Below the pieces are notes generated by a model, which was given only the letters and a program-made list of their open reading frames with translations, did no database searches and was not told the DNA's origin. Positions 1-9,742 of a stretch of DNA of 64,000 bases are shown here, in pieces. The stretch spans positions 15,722 through 79,721 of the forward strand of contig JBCKVB010000001.1 in NCBI GenBank assembly GCA_038924245.1, in the 5' to 3' direction. A program made the position numbers and the translations under genes. How positions within the stretch are numbered: the stretch's first letter is position 1; each line of letters opens with the position of its first letter. The DNA comes from SURF-13 sp038924245. GTDB lineage: Bacteria > Pseudomonadota > Gammaproteobacteria > SURF-13.

Positions 1-44
1 CATTGAAAAAACCGCGTCTTGACGTGCCCAGGAACTCGCCGTGA

Positions 45-74
45 TTGACGCTATCTTGGCGGAACCCGTACAAT
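45..74 (+). promoter_or_regulatory. sigma-70-like promoter for the tRNA-Ala/tRNA-Glu pair
   Basis: TTGACG at 45-50 and TACAAT at 69-74 are separated by 18 bases. Transcription would start around 81, just ahead of the first tRNA at 88. Nothing else in the first 87 bases looks coding. The promoter is inferred from the sequence match and position only. Confidence 0.55.
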
Positions 75-87
75 ACGCGATTGTTTC

Positions 88-163
<76 letters not shown>

Positions 164-196
164 ACCACCAAAGAAGAATAGCACACACCATTTTCC

Positions 197-272
197 GTCC
201 CCATCGTCTAGAGGCCTAGGACACTGCCCTTTCACGGCGGCGACAGGGGTTCGAATCCCCTTGGGGACGCCA
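197..272 (+). tRNA. tRNA-Glu (anticodon TTC)
   Basis: The acceptor arm GTCCCCA pairs with TGGGGAC, followed by discriminator G and an encoded CCA. The anticodon stem CTGCC/GGCGG holds the loop CTTTCAC, giving TTC for glutamate. It lies directly after tRNA-Ala on the same strand, and the convergent reductase gene ends at 288. Confidence 0.97.
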
Positions 273-287
273 GTTTTTCAAGTTTCG

Positions 288-1433
288 TTATGCAAGCAAC
301 GGCGGCAATTGCTGGGTGAGCGCGAGCTTTTCGCTCGTGGCCTTGCCGGTGAGCGCAAAGCCGTGTAAATGCTGTTGCGCATCATAAAATAACGCACGCA
401 CGCCCTCTTCGCTCTCGCTCACCTGCCACGCGCCGGGAACGTCCGCGGGCGGCGGCGATACCACGATGGGATAGGCCGGTGTCTTCACCACCACCGGCAT
501 GGCGGGATACACCACGGGCGTAGGCGTACCCGCCAGTGTCTTGGCGAGCGCGCGCGCGGCGTGCATGATGGGCGTGACGAAGGGCAGCACCAGTCCTTCA
601 ACTTCGGCGCAATCGCCCAAGGCATACACATCCGGCGTGCTGGTTCGCAGGTAACGATCCGTTACGATGCCGCGATTGATTTTGATTCCCGATTGTTGCG
701 CGAGCGTCACGCGCGGCTTGAGGCCGATGGCGGACAGCACCACATCCACATCAAGCACAGTGCCATCGGATAATGTAACAAGATAGGCGTCATGCGCCCG
801 ATTGACTGACACGGCATTGCTGTTGGCGTGCCACCGCGCGCCTGCTTTCATCAGCGCGGCGCGCAATTGCGCTCCCGCCGCTTCCGGCAACAGCTGGTTG
901 AGCGGCGCGGGGTTGGGGTCAATCACGTGCACGGTAAAACCCACGCCGCACAAATCATTGGCGAACTCGCAGCCGATCAGGCCCGCGCCGATGATGGCGA
1001 CGTTTTTACCGCCCTCCAGCGCTTGGCGCAGGCGCGCGTAATCCGCCAGGTCATTCACCGCCAGCACTTGATCCGCGGCATCACCTTGTAGCGGCGCGCG
1101 CATCGGATCCGCACCCAGGGCCAGCACCAGCCTGGAATATTCCAGCGCCTTGCCCTCACAGATCAAGGTATGACGCGCTGCATCAATACTGGTTACGCGC
1201 GCGTGCGCCAGTATCGTGGCGTTGAGCTGCGTCTGCATTTGAGCCACATCCTGCGTGGCGAGCTGTTCCGGTGTTTTGTTTTGTGCGTACGCATTGGACA
1301 GCATGGGCTTGTAATAAAAGCGGCCATCGTCCGCGCTGATGAGCGTGAGCGGTGCGTCTTTGTCGAGCTTGCGCAACTCACGCGCCGTGGTGTAACCGGC
1401 CAATCCCGTGCCAATAATAACAATCGGGTGCAT
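288..1433 (-). CDS. rubredoxin--NAD(+) reductase-like FAD oxidoreductase
   Basis: A 381-aa pyridine-nucleotide-disulfide oxidoreductase-fold flavoprotein. An FAD-binding IIGTGLAG motif lies near residue 6, the NAD(P)H-binding IIGAGLIG near 147, and the second FAD motif YALGDCAEVEG near 275. Enzymes of this family pass electrons from NADH to rubredoxin. The start at 1433 is chosen over an upstream in-frame ATG (1463) because GGGGGA lies just before it and the protein then opens directly with the FAD motif. A rubredoxin gene is 52 bases upstream on the same strand, so the two probably form an electron-transfer operon feeding the nearby rubrerythrin or another acceptor. The partner is inferred from the neighbourhood. 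Confidence 0.88.
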   Translation of the reverse strand: MHPIVIIGTGLAGYTTARELRKLDKDAPLTLISADDGRFYYKPMLSNAYAQNKTPEQLATQDVAQMQTQLNATILAHARVTSIDAARHTLICEGKALEYSRLVLALGADPMRAPLQGDAADQVLAVNDLADYARLRQALEGGKNVAIIGAGLIGCEFANDLCGVGFTVHVIDPNPAPLNQLLPEAAGAQLRAALMKAGARWHANSNAVSVNRAHDAYLVTLSDGTVLDVDVVLSAIGLKPRVTLAQQSGIKINRGIVTDRYLRTSTPDVYALGDCAEVEGLVLPFVTPIMHAARALAKTLAGTPTPVVYPAMPVVVKTPAYPIVVSPPPADVPGAWQVSESEEGVRALFYDAQQHLHGFALTGKATSEKLALTQQLPPLLA

Positions 1434-1485
1434 ATCGTCCCCCGTAAAAAAACCGGGGGGCATGACCCTCCCTTTAATTCAGAGC

Positions 1486-1662
1486 TTACACCGCAGCCTT
1501 GATTTCAACCATTTCAAAATCGGCCTTGGCGGCACCGCAGTCGGGACAGGCCCAGTTTTCCGGAATGTCCTCCCAGCGCGTGCCGGGGGCGATGCCTTCT
1601 TCGGGCAATCCGTGGGCTTCATCGTAAATAAAGCCGCATACCATACATTGCCATTTCTTCAT
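1486..1662 (-). CDS. rubredoxin
   Basis: A 58-aa one-iron protein. It carries the two knuckles CMVCG (Cys6, Cys9) and CPDCG (Cys39, Cys42) that ligate the Fe(SCys)4 centre, with the typical GI-PGT-W spacing between them. The open frame extends upstream to 1785, but the part before 1662 covers hairpin repeats and is not rubredoxin-like, so the ATG at 1662 is used. It is a soluble cytoplasmic electron carrier, encoded just ahead of its likely reductase. In peroxide defence, rubredoxins donate electrons to rubrerythrin, whose broken gene is the next one upstream. Confidence 0.96.
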   Translation of the reverse strand: MKKWQCMVCGFIYDEAHGLPEEGIAPGTRWEDIPENWACPDCGAAKADFEMVEIKAAV

Positions 1663-1686
1663 TGTCAGCTTCTCAATTTGAATGAT

Positions 1687-1840
1687 ATAGGAACTTCTGT
1701 TAAGCCAGAAGTTCTTGCGGCACAGGGATGTGCCGCCATTTTCAATGGCGTTTAGCCATTGAAAATGAAGAAAAGCAAAAACCACGTTTTTTGCTTTTCG
1801 TGCTCTGAGAAGTCCAGGACGGACTTATTCAGAGCTTCCT
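1687..1840. repeat. array of four tandem hairpins between rubredoxin and rubrerythrin
   Basis: Four consecutive inverted repeats are visible. They are an 11-bp stem built on AACTTCTG/CAGAAGTT (1690-1715), a 13-bp perfect stem CATTTTCAATGGC/GCCATTGAAAATG (about 1736-1767), AAAAGCAAAAA/TTTTTTGCTTTT (about 1771-1799), and CTCTGAGAAGTCC/GGACTTATTCAGAG (about 1802-1836). The last two are related to an array at 50750-50932. They could be REP/BIME-type elements or act as transcription terminators or mRNA stabilisers. Confidence 0.7.
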
Positions 1841-1846
1841 ACAGCC

Positions 1847-2318
1847 TCAGGCCGTCACTTTTGCGAGCGTGGCGAGGTACTGGTTCGCATGCCGCTCCTC
1901 GACCTTGGCGAGCGCCGCGAAGCGCTTGGCGGCTTTTTCCAAGGTGGCGCGGAAGCGCTGCGCGTGCTCCCTGGATTCGGCGATCTGCTCGTCGTACTCC
2001 GCGACGGCGGTCTGATTGCCTTCCTCCACCGCCATGTGGCGGAAGTTCGGGTACATCTCGGTGTACTCGTAGGTCTCACCGGCGATGGCCATCTCAAGAC
2101 AGCGCGCCACGCTCATCTCCGGCTTGGGATACAAAAGATCAATATGGCCGAAGGCGTGTTGCACTTCCTGCGCCGCGGTTTCTTCAAACACCTTGGCGGT
2201 TTCCACGTCGCCGTGCGCGCGCGATCCCGGCGAAGTACAAATACTTGATGTGCGCCATGGACTCGCCCGCAAACGCGGCTTCAATGTTTTTTACGGTAAT
2301 GGATTCAGTGTTTTTCAT
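1847..2318 (-). pseudogene. rubrerythrin-family diiron protein, frameshifted
   Basis: The intended protein starts at 2318 behind GAGGAGATAGAG and opens MKNTESITVKNIEAAFAGES. It continues, after a frame change, with AHGDVETAKVFEETAAQEV, YTEMYPNF and HAQRF, the Glu/His-rich helices of a ferritin-like rubrerythrin four-helix bundle. About 155 aa would result. The two frames meet in an alternating GC run at 2215-2222, where restoring one GC unit joins them perfectly. No C-terminal rubredoxin knuckle is present. Rubrerythrins reduce hydrogen peroxide using electrons from rubredoxin, which matches the neighbours. The break may be natural slippage, pseudogenisation or a sequencing error. Confidence 0.8.
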
Positions 2319-2414
2319 CTCTATCTCCTCAAGTTGGCTTATCGCTCATTGCGATATGAGGAGAATGATAGGGCCGGATGGACGATTATCTAATTGATTG
2401 TATTAGCCATCTTA

Positions 2415-2429
2415 ATAGATTTTAACTAT
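2415..2429. promoter_or_regulatory. candidate OxyR half-site upstream of rubrerythrin
   Basis: ATAG-7-CTAT with internal bases fitting the OxyR half-site consensus ATAGnTnnnAnCTAT (family knowledge). It lies about 100 bases upstream of the rubrerythrin start, a distance similar to that of the fuller box ahead of katG. The second half-site expected one helical turn away is poor, so this is a weaker call. Confidence 0.35.
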
Positions 2430-2526
2430 CACATCCCGCCGCGCGGTTGCGCCGGGGCGCTGTCCACGCGGACACCCCTCCTAAACTTTTTGCCACAGTT
2501 GCGGCCTTCCCTGGCGCAACTTCAGT

Positions 2527-3505
2527 TTACTTATCAACACCGGCCAGGCCATCCCTGGCTTGGCGTGCAGCGCTTCGCGCTGCACCCACGCGGGTCACGC
2601 AGCGCAGCGCGCAGGCATGCACCGCCTCACGCAACACCTTGACCGCCTCGGGACGCGGAAAGCTGTCGCGCCAGGCGAGCGCGATGCGCCGTTTCGGCGC
2701 GGCCCCGGAAAACGGGCGCACGTTAAGCAGCTTGTTCTCCTGCGGGTGCACGTACACCGAACTGCAAGGCAGCACGGTGACGCCCGTGCCCGACGCCACC
2801 ATGTGGCGGATGGTCTCCAGCGAGCCGCCTTCCAGCGTGCGTTGCAGGCTGCCTACCGCGCTGGAGCGGTTGAGGCCGGGGCACGCCTTCAACACCTGGT
2901 CACGGGAGCAATGGCCCGGACCCAGCAGCAACAGGTTCTCCCCGGCGAGCTCGCTCGCCTTGACGGTCTTTTGTTTTTTCCAGGGATGCGCCGCGGGCGT
3001 CACCACCACGAACGGTTCGTCATACAGCGCCTGGGTCACGATACCCGGCGCCTCGAACGGCAGCGAGATCATAATCACGTCCAGCACGCCTTCCTTTAAT
3101 AACTCGCTCAAGGCGGCGGTGTAATTCTCTTCGATCAGCAGTGGCATGCGCGGGGCGCGCTTGTGCAGCAGCGGGAGCAAATGCGGCAACAAGTACGGCC
3201 CCGATGGTGTAGATGATGCCGAAGCGCAGCGGCCCCGCCAGCGGGTCCTTGCCCTGCTGCGCGATATCCTTGATGACGGCGGTTTGTTCCAACGCGCGTT
3301 GCGCCTGGGCGACGATGCGCTCGCCCACGGGCGTGAGCGTGACCTCCGCCATGCCGCGCTCGAACAACACCACCCCCAGCTCCTGTTCCAGCTTGCGGAT
3401 CGCCACGCTCAGCGTGGGCTGGCTGACGAAGCAGGCCTGCGCGGCGCGGCCAAAATGACGCTCACGCGCCACCGCCACGATGTAACGCAGTCCGGTGAGG
3501 GTCAT
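2527..3505 (-). pseudogene. oxyR: OxyR-type LysR regulator, single-base frameshift
   Basis: The first 105 or so residues hold a LysR winged helix-turn-helix (FGRAAQACFVSQPTLSVAIR). The C-terminal sensor domain continues in another frame from about 3195. It keeps the OxyR redox motif GPGHCSRDQVLKAC, whose two cysteines are 9 residues apart like Cys199/Cys208 of E. coli OxyR. The frames meet at CCCC (3199-3202, GGGG on the coding strand); removing one G restores a protein of the usual ~305-residue core plus a short extra tail. OxyR activates peroxide-defence genes, and katG with an OxyR box lies 4-6 kb away. The gene is either inactivated or carries a homopolymer sequencing error. Confidence 0.85.
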
Positions 3506-3507
3506 TG

Positions 3508-4008
3508 TCAGCCGAATCGGCCGCCGCGCACGAACCGTTCGCGCCAGTAGCGGTTGGCCAAGTTGGCCACCGTCACCTCTTTGCCGGTCGCCGGGGCATG
3601 AATGAAGCGGCCATCGCCGATATAGAGGCCGACGTGGGAAACGGCGCGCCCGTCCAGCCTGAAAAACACCAGGTCGCCCGGCTCAAGCTCGCGCGCGGAA
3701 ACGGGGCGGGTGGCCTGATACTGCGCGCGGGTGGTGCGCGGCACGCCGAGCCCCGCCTCTTGATAGCTGTAGTACACCAGGCCGCTGCAATCAAACCCAG
3801 CGGGCGATTCCCCTCCATAACTGTACCGCACACCCAGCATTTCCCGCGCGACGCCTACCACCCGCAGGGCCGCCCGCAGGGCCGTATCCGCATCATGGGG
3901 ATACGCCGCGCCCGGCGCGACGCGCGCCGTCATGGGCGCGCCGGCGCAGCCGCCGAGCAATAGCGCGGCGCACAGGAAAAGACAGGCTGAGCGCGGTTTG
4001 ATAGTCAT
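3508..4008 (-). CDS. NlpC/P60-family lipoprotein peptidase
   Basis: A 166-aa lipoprotein. A signal peptide ends in the lipobox LLGGC, giving a lipidated Cys at about residue 21. The NlpC/P60 domain follows with catalytic Cys in FDCSGLVYYSY, catalytic His in SHVGLYIGDGRFIHAP, and the usual YGG and PGDLVFF motifs. Such enzymes are cysteine peptidases that cut peptide stems of peptidoglycan (Spr/MepS-like endopeptidases) at the periplasmic side of the envelope. It ends 3 bases before the oxyR start and is divergent from the PBP1B gene, so both flanking promoters must lie in 4009-4115. The substrate is inferred from the family. Confidence 0.9.
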   Translation of the reverse strand: MTIKPRSACLFLCAALLLGGCAGAPMTARVAPGAAYPHDADTALRAALRVVGVAREMLGVRYSYGGESPAGFDCSGLVYYSYQEAGLGVPRTTRAQYQATRPVSARELEPGDLVFFRLDGRAVSHVGLYIGDGRFIHAPATGKEVTVANLANRYWRERFVRGGRFG

Positions 4009-4115
4009 CGGTGCCGGGTCATGCTAAAGCGCTCTCTACTCGAAAGCAAGTACGAGAAGCCGCAAAACGTATATACTTGAAACTCGTACATGAAGCTCTC
4101 TGTTTTACATTCGCC

Positions 4116-6398
4116 TTGACCCGCCGCAAAAAAACCCTGTTGCGCCTGACCGGAAAGATGGCACTGGCCGCGGTCATTCTCACCGCGCCTTACGTGCTGT
4201 ATCTGGATTTCACCGTGCGCACTCACTTTGAAGGCAAGCGCTGGGAGTTGCCGGCGCGTGTCTATGCGCGTCCGCTGGAGTTGTTTCAGGGCATGCGCCT
4301 CAGTCCCGCGGAGCTGGGCGCGGAATTGTCCGATCTCGGCTACCGGCGCAACGCGCGCCTGGATACGGCGGGCCAGTTCAGTCCGGGCGATGACGATCTG
4401 CGCCTGGTCACGCGCGCGTTCCGCTTCTGGGACAGCGCCGAGCCCTCGCGCAAGGTGCGCGTGGCGTTTGAAGGCAGCAGCGTCCGCGAGTTGCGGGATT
4501 TTGACAGCGGCGAAACACTCGACCTGGTTCGGCTTGATCCGGTGCTGATCGGCAGCATCTACCCTGCGCACCATGAAGACCGGGTGCTGGTGCAGATCGG
4601 CGAAGCCCCTCCGCTGCTCATCAAAACCCTGATCGCCATGGAAGACCGGCACTACTACCAGCATTATGGCATCAGCCCGGTTTCCATCGCGCGCGCGCTG
4701 CTGGCCAATCTGCGCAGCGGCCGCGCGGTACAGGGCGGCAGCACGCTCACCCAGCAACTGGTCAAGAATTTTTACCTCACCTCGGAACGCACCTGGTGGC
4801 GCAAGTTCAACGAGGCCATCATGGCGCTGCTGCTGGAGGCACATTACAGCAAGGACGAAATCCTGGAGGCCTATCTCAATGAAGTATTCCTGGGCCAGGA
4901 AGGCAGCCGGGCGATACATGGCTTCAGTCTCGCCAGCCAGTTTTATTACGGCCAGCCGCTCGCTGATTTGAAGCTCCCGCAAATCGCCCTGCTGGTCGGT
5001 ATGGTGCGTGGCGCTTCCCACTACGATCCGCGCCGTCATCCGGAGCGCACCCTGGCCCGGCGCAGCCTGGTGCTGGACGTGTTGGCGGATCAGCAACTCA
5101 TCACCGTGGATCAGGCTAAGTCCGCCAAGGCCGCACCGTTGGGCGTCATCGCCAAGGCGCCGAGCGGCACCTCGCTTTATCCGGCGTTCATGGATTTGCT
5201 GCGCCGCCAACTGCGGCGGGATTATAAAGAGGAGGATTTGACTTCCGAGGGCCTGCAAATCTTCACCACCTTCGATCCGCGTATTCAGAAAAATACCGAG
5301 CAGGCGCTTGCCGCGCGTATCGCGCAACTGGAGAAGCAATATAAAATTCCCGCCGGCCGGCTGGAAGGCGCGGTGATCGTGGCGCGCAATGACAACGGCG
5401 AAGTGCTGGCCGTGGCGGGCGGGCGCGAGGCGCGTTACTCCGGTTTTAACCGTGCCCTGGACGCACAACGCCCCATCGGCTCCCTGGTCAAGCCCGCGGT
5501 GTACCTCACCGCGCTCAGCCTGCCGAAGCGATACACGCTCGCCACGCTGCTTGATGACAGCCCCGTCACCTTCGACAATCCGGGCGGCAAACCCTGGGCG
5601 CCGCAAAACTACGATCATCAGAATCACGGCATGGTGCCGCTGCTCAACGCGCTCGCGCACTCCTATAATGTGTCCACCGCGCGTCTGGGGATGGAGATTG
5701 GCGTGCCGGGCGTGGTGCGTATTTTAAAGCGCATGGGCGTGATGCGCGATATCGCGCCCTTCCCCTCCGTGCTGCTCGGCGCCGTGGAGCTCACCCCGAT
5801 CGAAGTGGCGCAGATGTATCAAACCATCGCCAGCGGCGGTTTCCGCGCGCCGCTACGCTCGATCCGCGAGGTGCTCACCGTCAAGGGAGAGCCGCTCCAG
5901 CGTTATCCGCTTTCCGTGGAGCAGGTACTCGAACCGGCCCCAGTGTTTCTGCTCACCACCGCGTTGCAACAGGCGGTCAACGCGGGTACGGCCCGTTCGG
6001 TATTAGCGCAGCTTCCCGAAGGTTTGACCGTGGCGGGTAAAACCGGCACCACCGATGATCTGCGCGACAGCTGGTTCGCCGGTTTCAGCGGCCAGCACCT
6101 GGCCGTGGTGTGGATGGGACGCGACGATAACCGCCCCACCGGCTTGAGCGGCGCGAGCGGCGCGCTCAAGGTATGGGGCGACATCATGGCCGGCATCAAT
6201 ACCGACCCGTTGCGTTTGATGCTACCCGCCAACGTGGAGCTTGTACGCATAGACCCGCACAGCGGCCTGCGCGCGGGCGAGGCGTGCGCCGGCGCCGTGG
6301 AGCTGCCTTTCATCGAGGGTTCCGCGCCCACCGCGACCGCCACCTGCCCCGGTGACGCAGAAAACACCATCGAGCGCTTTTTTAAGCGGTTCTTTTAA
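4116..6398 (+). CDS. mrcB: penicillin-binding protein 1B, bifunctional peptidoglycan synthase
   Basis: About 760 aa. A basic cytoplasmic tail and a single membrane anchor (ALAAVILTAPYVLYL) are followed by a UB2H-like region. Next is a GT51 glycosyltransferase with EDRHYYQHYG and GGSTLTQQLVKNFYL, then a transpeptidase with SLVK (active Ser), SYN and KTGTTDD. It polymerises lipid II and crosslinks the glycan strands. The frame is open from a GTG at 4011, but that would leave 2 bases to the divergent gene, and 4011-4115 is AT-richer and lacks a Shine-Dalgarno site. I therefore prefer the TTG at 4116, though the start stays uncertain. The next gene encodes a TPR lipoprotein, its probable activator. 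Confidence 0.93.
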   Translation: MTRRKKTLLRLTGKMALAAVILTAPYVLYLDFTVRTHFEGKRWELPARVYARPLELFQGMRLSPAELGAELSDLGYRRNARLDTAGQFSPGDDDLRLVTRAFRFWDSAEPSRKVRVAFEGSSVRELRDFDSGETLDLVRLDPVLIGSIYPAHHEDRVLVQIGEAPPLLIKTLIAMEDRHYYQHYGISPVSIARALLANLRSGRAVQGGSTLTQQLVKNFYLTSERTWWRKFNEAIMALLLEAHYSKDEILEAYLNEVFLGQEGSRAIHGFSLASQFYYGQPLADLKLPQIALLVGMVRGASHYDPRRHPERTLARRSLVLDVLADQQLITVDQAKSAKAAPLGVIAKAPSGTSLYPAFMDLLRRQLRRDYKEEDLTSEGLQIFTTFDPRIQKNTEQALAARIAQLEKQYKIPAGRLEGAVIVARNDNGEVLAVAGGREARYSGFNRALDAQRPIGSLVKPAVYLTALSLPKRYTLATLLDDSPVTFDNPGGKPWAPQNYDHQNHGMVPLLNALAHSYNVSTARLGMEIGVPGVVRILKRMGVMRDIAPFPSVLLGAVELTPIEVAQMYQTIASGGFRAPLRSIREVLTVKGEPLQRYPLSVEQVLEPAPVFLLTTALQQAVNAGTARSVLAQLPEGLTVAGKTGTTDDLRDSWFAGFSGQHLAVVWMGRDDNRPTGLSGASGALKVWGDIMAGINTDPLRLMLPANVELVRIDPHSGLRAGEACAGAVELPFIEGSAPTATATCPGDAENTIERFFKRFF

Positions 6399-6441
6399 AC
6401 GCTGACCTGTGCGGCCGCGCTAAAAACGGTATCATTTAAGC

Positions 6442-7032
6442 GTGACCCTCTTCCCCCATCCCCTTTATCGCTCCCGCTACCCAACGCTGCTGTTTATGGC
6501 GGTGTTGTGCGCGGGATTGTCGGGCTGCGCTGCCACCGGCGGCGCGCCGGTGCAGGATCGCGCCGCGGAAACGGCGCCGCCCGTGGAGGAGCCCACCGTG
6601 AGCGTCATGGCGCTGCCGGAGACAGCGGGCGAGAACCGCGCCGAACCGCTGCCGGAAAACACGGCGCCGCAAATGACACCCTCGGACGCCACGCCGGCGC
6701 CCAGTTCCGCCGTGGTGGCGTTGCTTGATAACGCGGACCAGCAAAGTAAAAGCGGCAGGCTGGACGCGGCGGCGGCGGCGCTGGAGCGCGCCCTGCGTCT
6801 GGAGCCGCGCAACGCCGAGGTGTGGGGCCGCCTGGCCGAGATACGGCTGCGGCAGGGTCAACTGGATCAGGCCGCGAGCCTGGCGGCCAAGTCCAATAAC
6901 CTGGCGGGCAACAACGTTAGCGTACTGACGCGCAACTGGAAAACCATCGCCCAGGCGCGCGGCCGCAAGGGCGACCTCAAAGGCGCACACGAGGCACAAG
7001 AGAAGGTGCGTGAACTGGAGGGGGGGAATTAG
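6442..7032 (+). CDS. TPR lipoprotein, LpoP-like candidate PBP1B activator
   Basis: A 196-aa GTG-start protein with a signal peptide ending in the lipobox LSGC (Cys about residue 29). A Pro/Ala/Glu-rich linker of some 60 residues follows, then a C-terminal TPR region (LDAAAAALERALRLEPRNAEVWGRLAEIR and the following repeat). The lipid anchor, flexible linker and TPR domain, with the gene 43 bases after mrcB, match the architecture and location of Pseudomonas LpoP, an outer-membrane lipoprotein activator of PBP1b. I infer the same role; direct sequence identity to LpoP cannot be judged here. The MITE-like repeat begins where the gene ends. Confidence 0.75.
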   Translation: MTLFPHPLYRSRYPTLLFMAVLCAGLSGCAATGGAPVQDRAAETAPPVEEPTVSVMALPETAGENRAEPLPENTAPQMTPSDATPAPSSAVVALLDNADQQSKSGRLDAAAAALERALRLEPRNAEVWGRLAEIRLRQGQLDQAASLAAKSNNLAGNNVSVLTRNWKTIAQARGRKGDLKGAHEAQEKVRELEGGN

Positions 7033-7147
7033 GGAACCTCTGATGTGTCAATAAGCGTCATTCCCGCGCAAGCGGGAACCCAGACAATTCAATGCCTTGC
7101 TGGATTCCCGCGTGCGCGGGAATGACGAATTATTAGAGGTGCCCTAA
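7029..7147. mobile_element. MITE-like element with terminal and internal inverted repeats
   Basis: A 119-base unit bounded by TTAGGGaACCTCT and AGAGGTgCCCTAA, a 13-base inverted repeat with one mismatch. Inside are two copies of CGTCATTCCCGCG in opposite orientations, each forming its own hairpin. It has no coding capacity and starts at the stop codon of the TPR lipoprotein gene. A shorter relative lies at 9681-9742. Confidence 0.6.
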
Positions 7148-7284
7148 AGTAAAGCCCTGACCCCCTTTAGTGCTTTAGTGTACCCCAAAGGCTGCACCGT
7201 ATGCCTCAGGCGCCATGCGTGACCTGGCCACCTGCCAAGGAAAGGGCGGTTGAAATTCCTATCCTCAAACGCTTTGCGCTTAAA

Positions 7285-9459
<2,175 letters not shown>

Positions 9460-9547
9460 GGTTCTCTCCTTAATGACACTGTGAAGGTTGATAACGATCC
9501 ACTATTGGACTTGACCATAAGTTACGCCGGTTATTTTGATATTGAAA

Positions 9548-9584
9548 GTAATTAATTTCTATCAAATTGATAGGTGGAGACTAT
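9548..9584 (-). promoter_or_regulatory. OxyR binding site upstream of katG
   Basis: Read on the katG strand, the site is ATAG-7-CTAT-7-ATAG-7-TTAC. The E. coli OxyR consensus is four tetramers ATAG/CTAT/ATAG/CTAT with 7-base gaps; three of four are exact and all spacings are right. The site ends 89 bases before the katG start, leaving room for a promoter with a -10 such as TATGGT at 9514-9519. Binding is inferred, not shown. Confidence 0.65.
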
Positions 9585-9680
9585 TACTCAGAAGTCGGTA
9601 TGTTTAGCTACATGACACCCTATTCCATGCGGGTTTCAAAGCGATTTTTGTAGCCTTGGTTTCTGACTACTGAGTAATTC

Positions 9681-9742
9681 AATAAGCGTCGTTCCCGCGC
9701 AAGCGGGAATGACGGAAAAGGGGCTCAATTCGAGGCGCCCTA
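9681..9742. repeat. shorter relative of the 7.0-kb MITE-like element
   Basis: It shares AATAAGCGTC-TTCCCGCGCAAGCGGGAA and the terminal GAGG-GCCCTA with the element at 7029-7147, but one internal arm is lost. Its right end CCCTA overlaps the stop codon of leuA (TAG at 9740-9742), so the repeat appears to supply the stop. Confidence 0.5.

Noticed and set aside
4005..5660. 551-aa ORF antisense to mrcB
   Set aside because: It runs opposite to a clear PBP1B and is a shadow ORF of high-GC coding sequence, with no recognisable domain.
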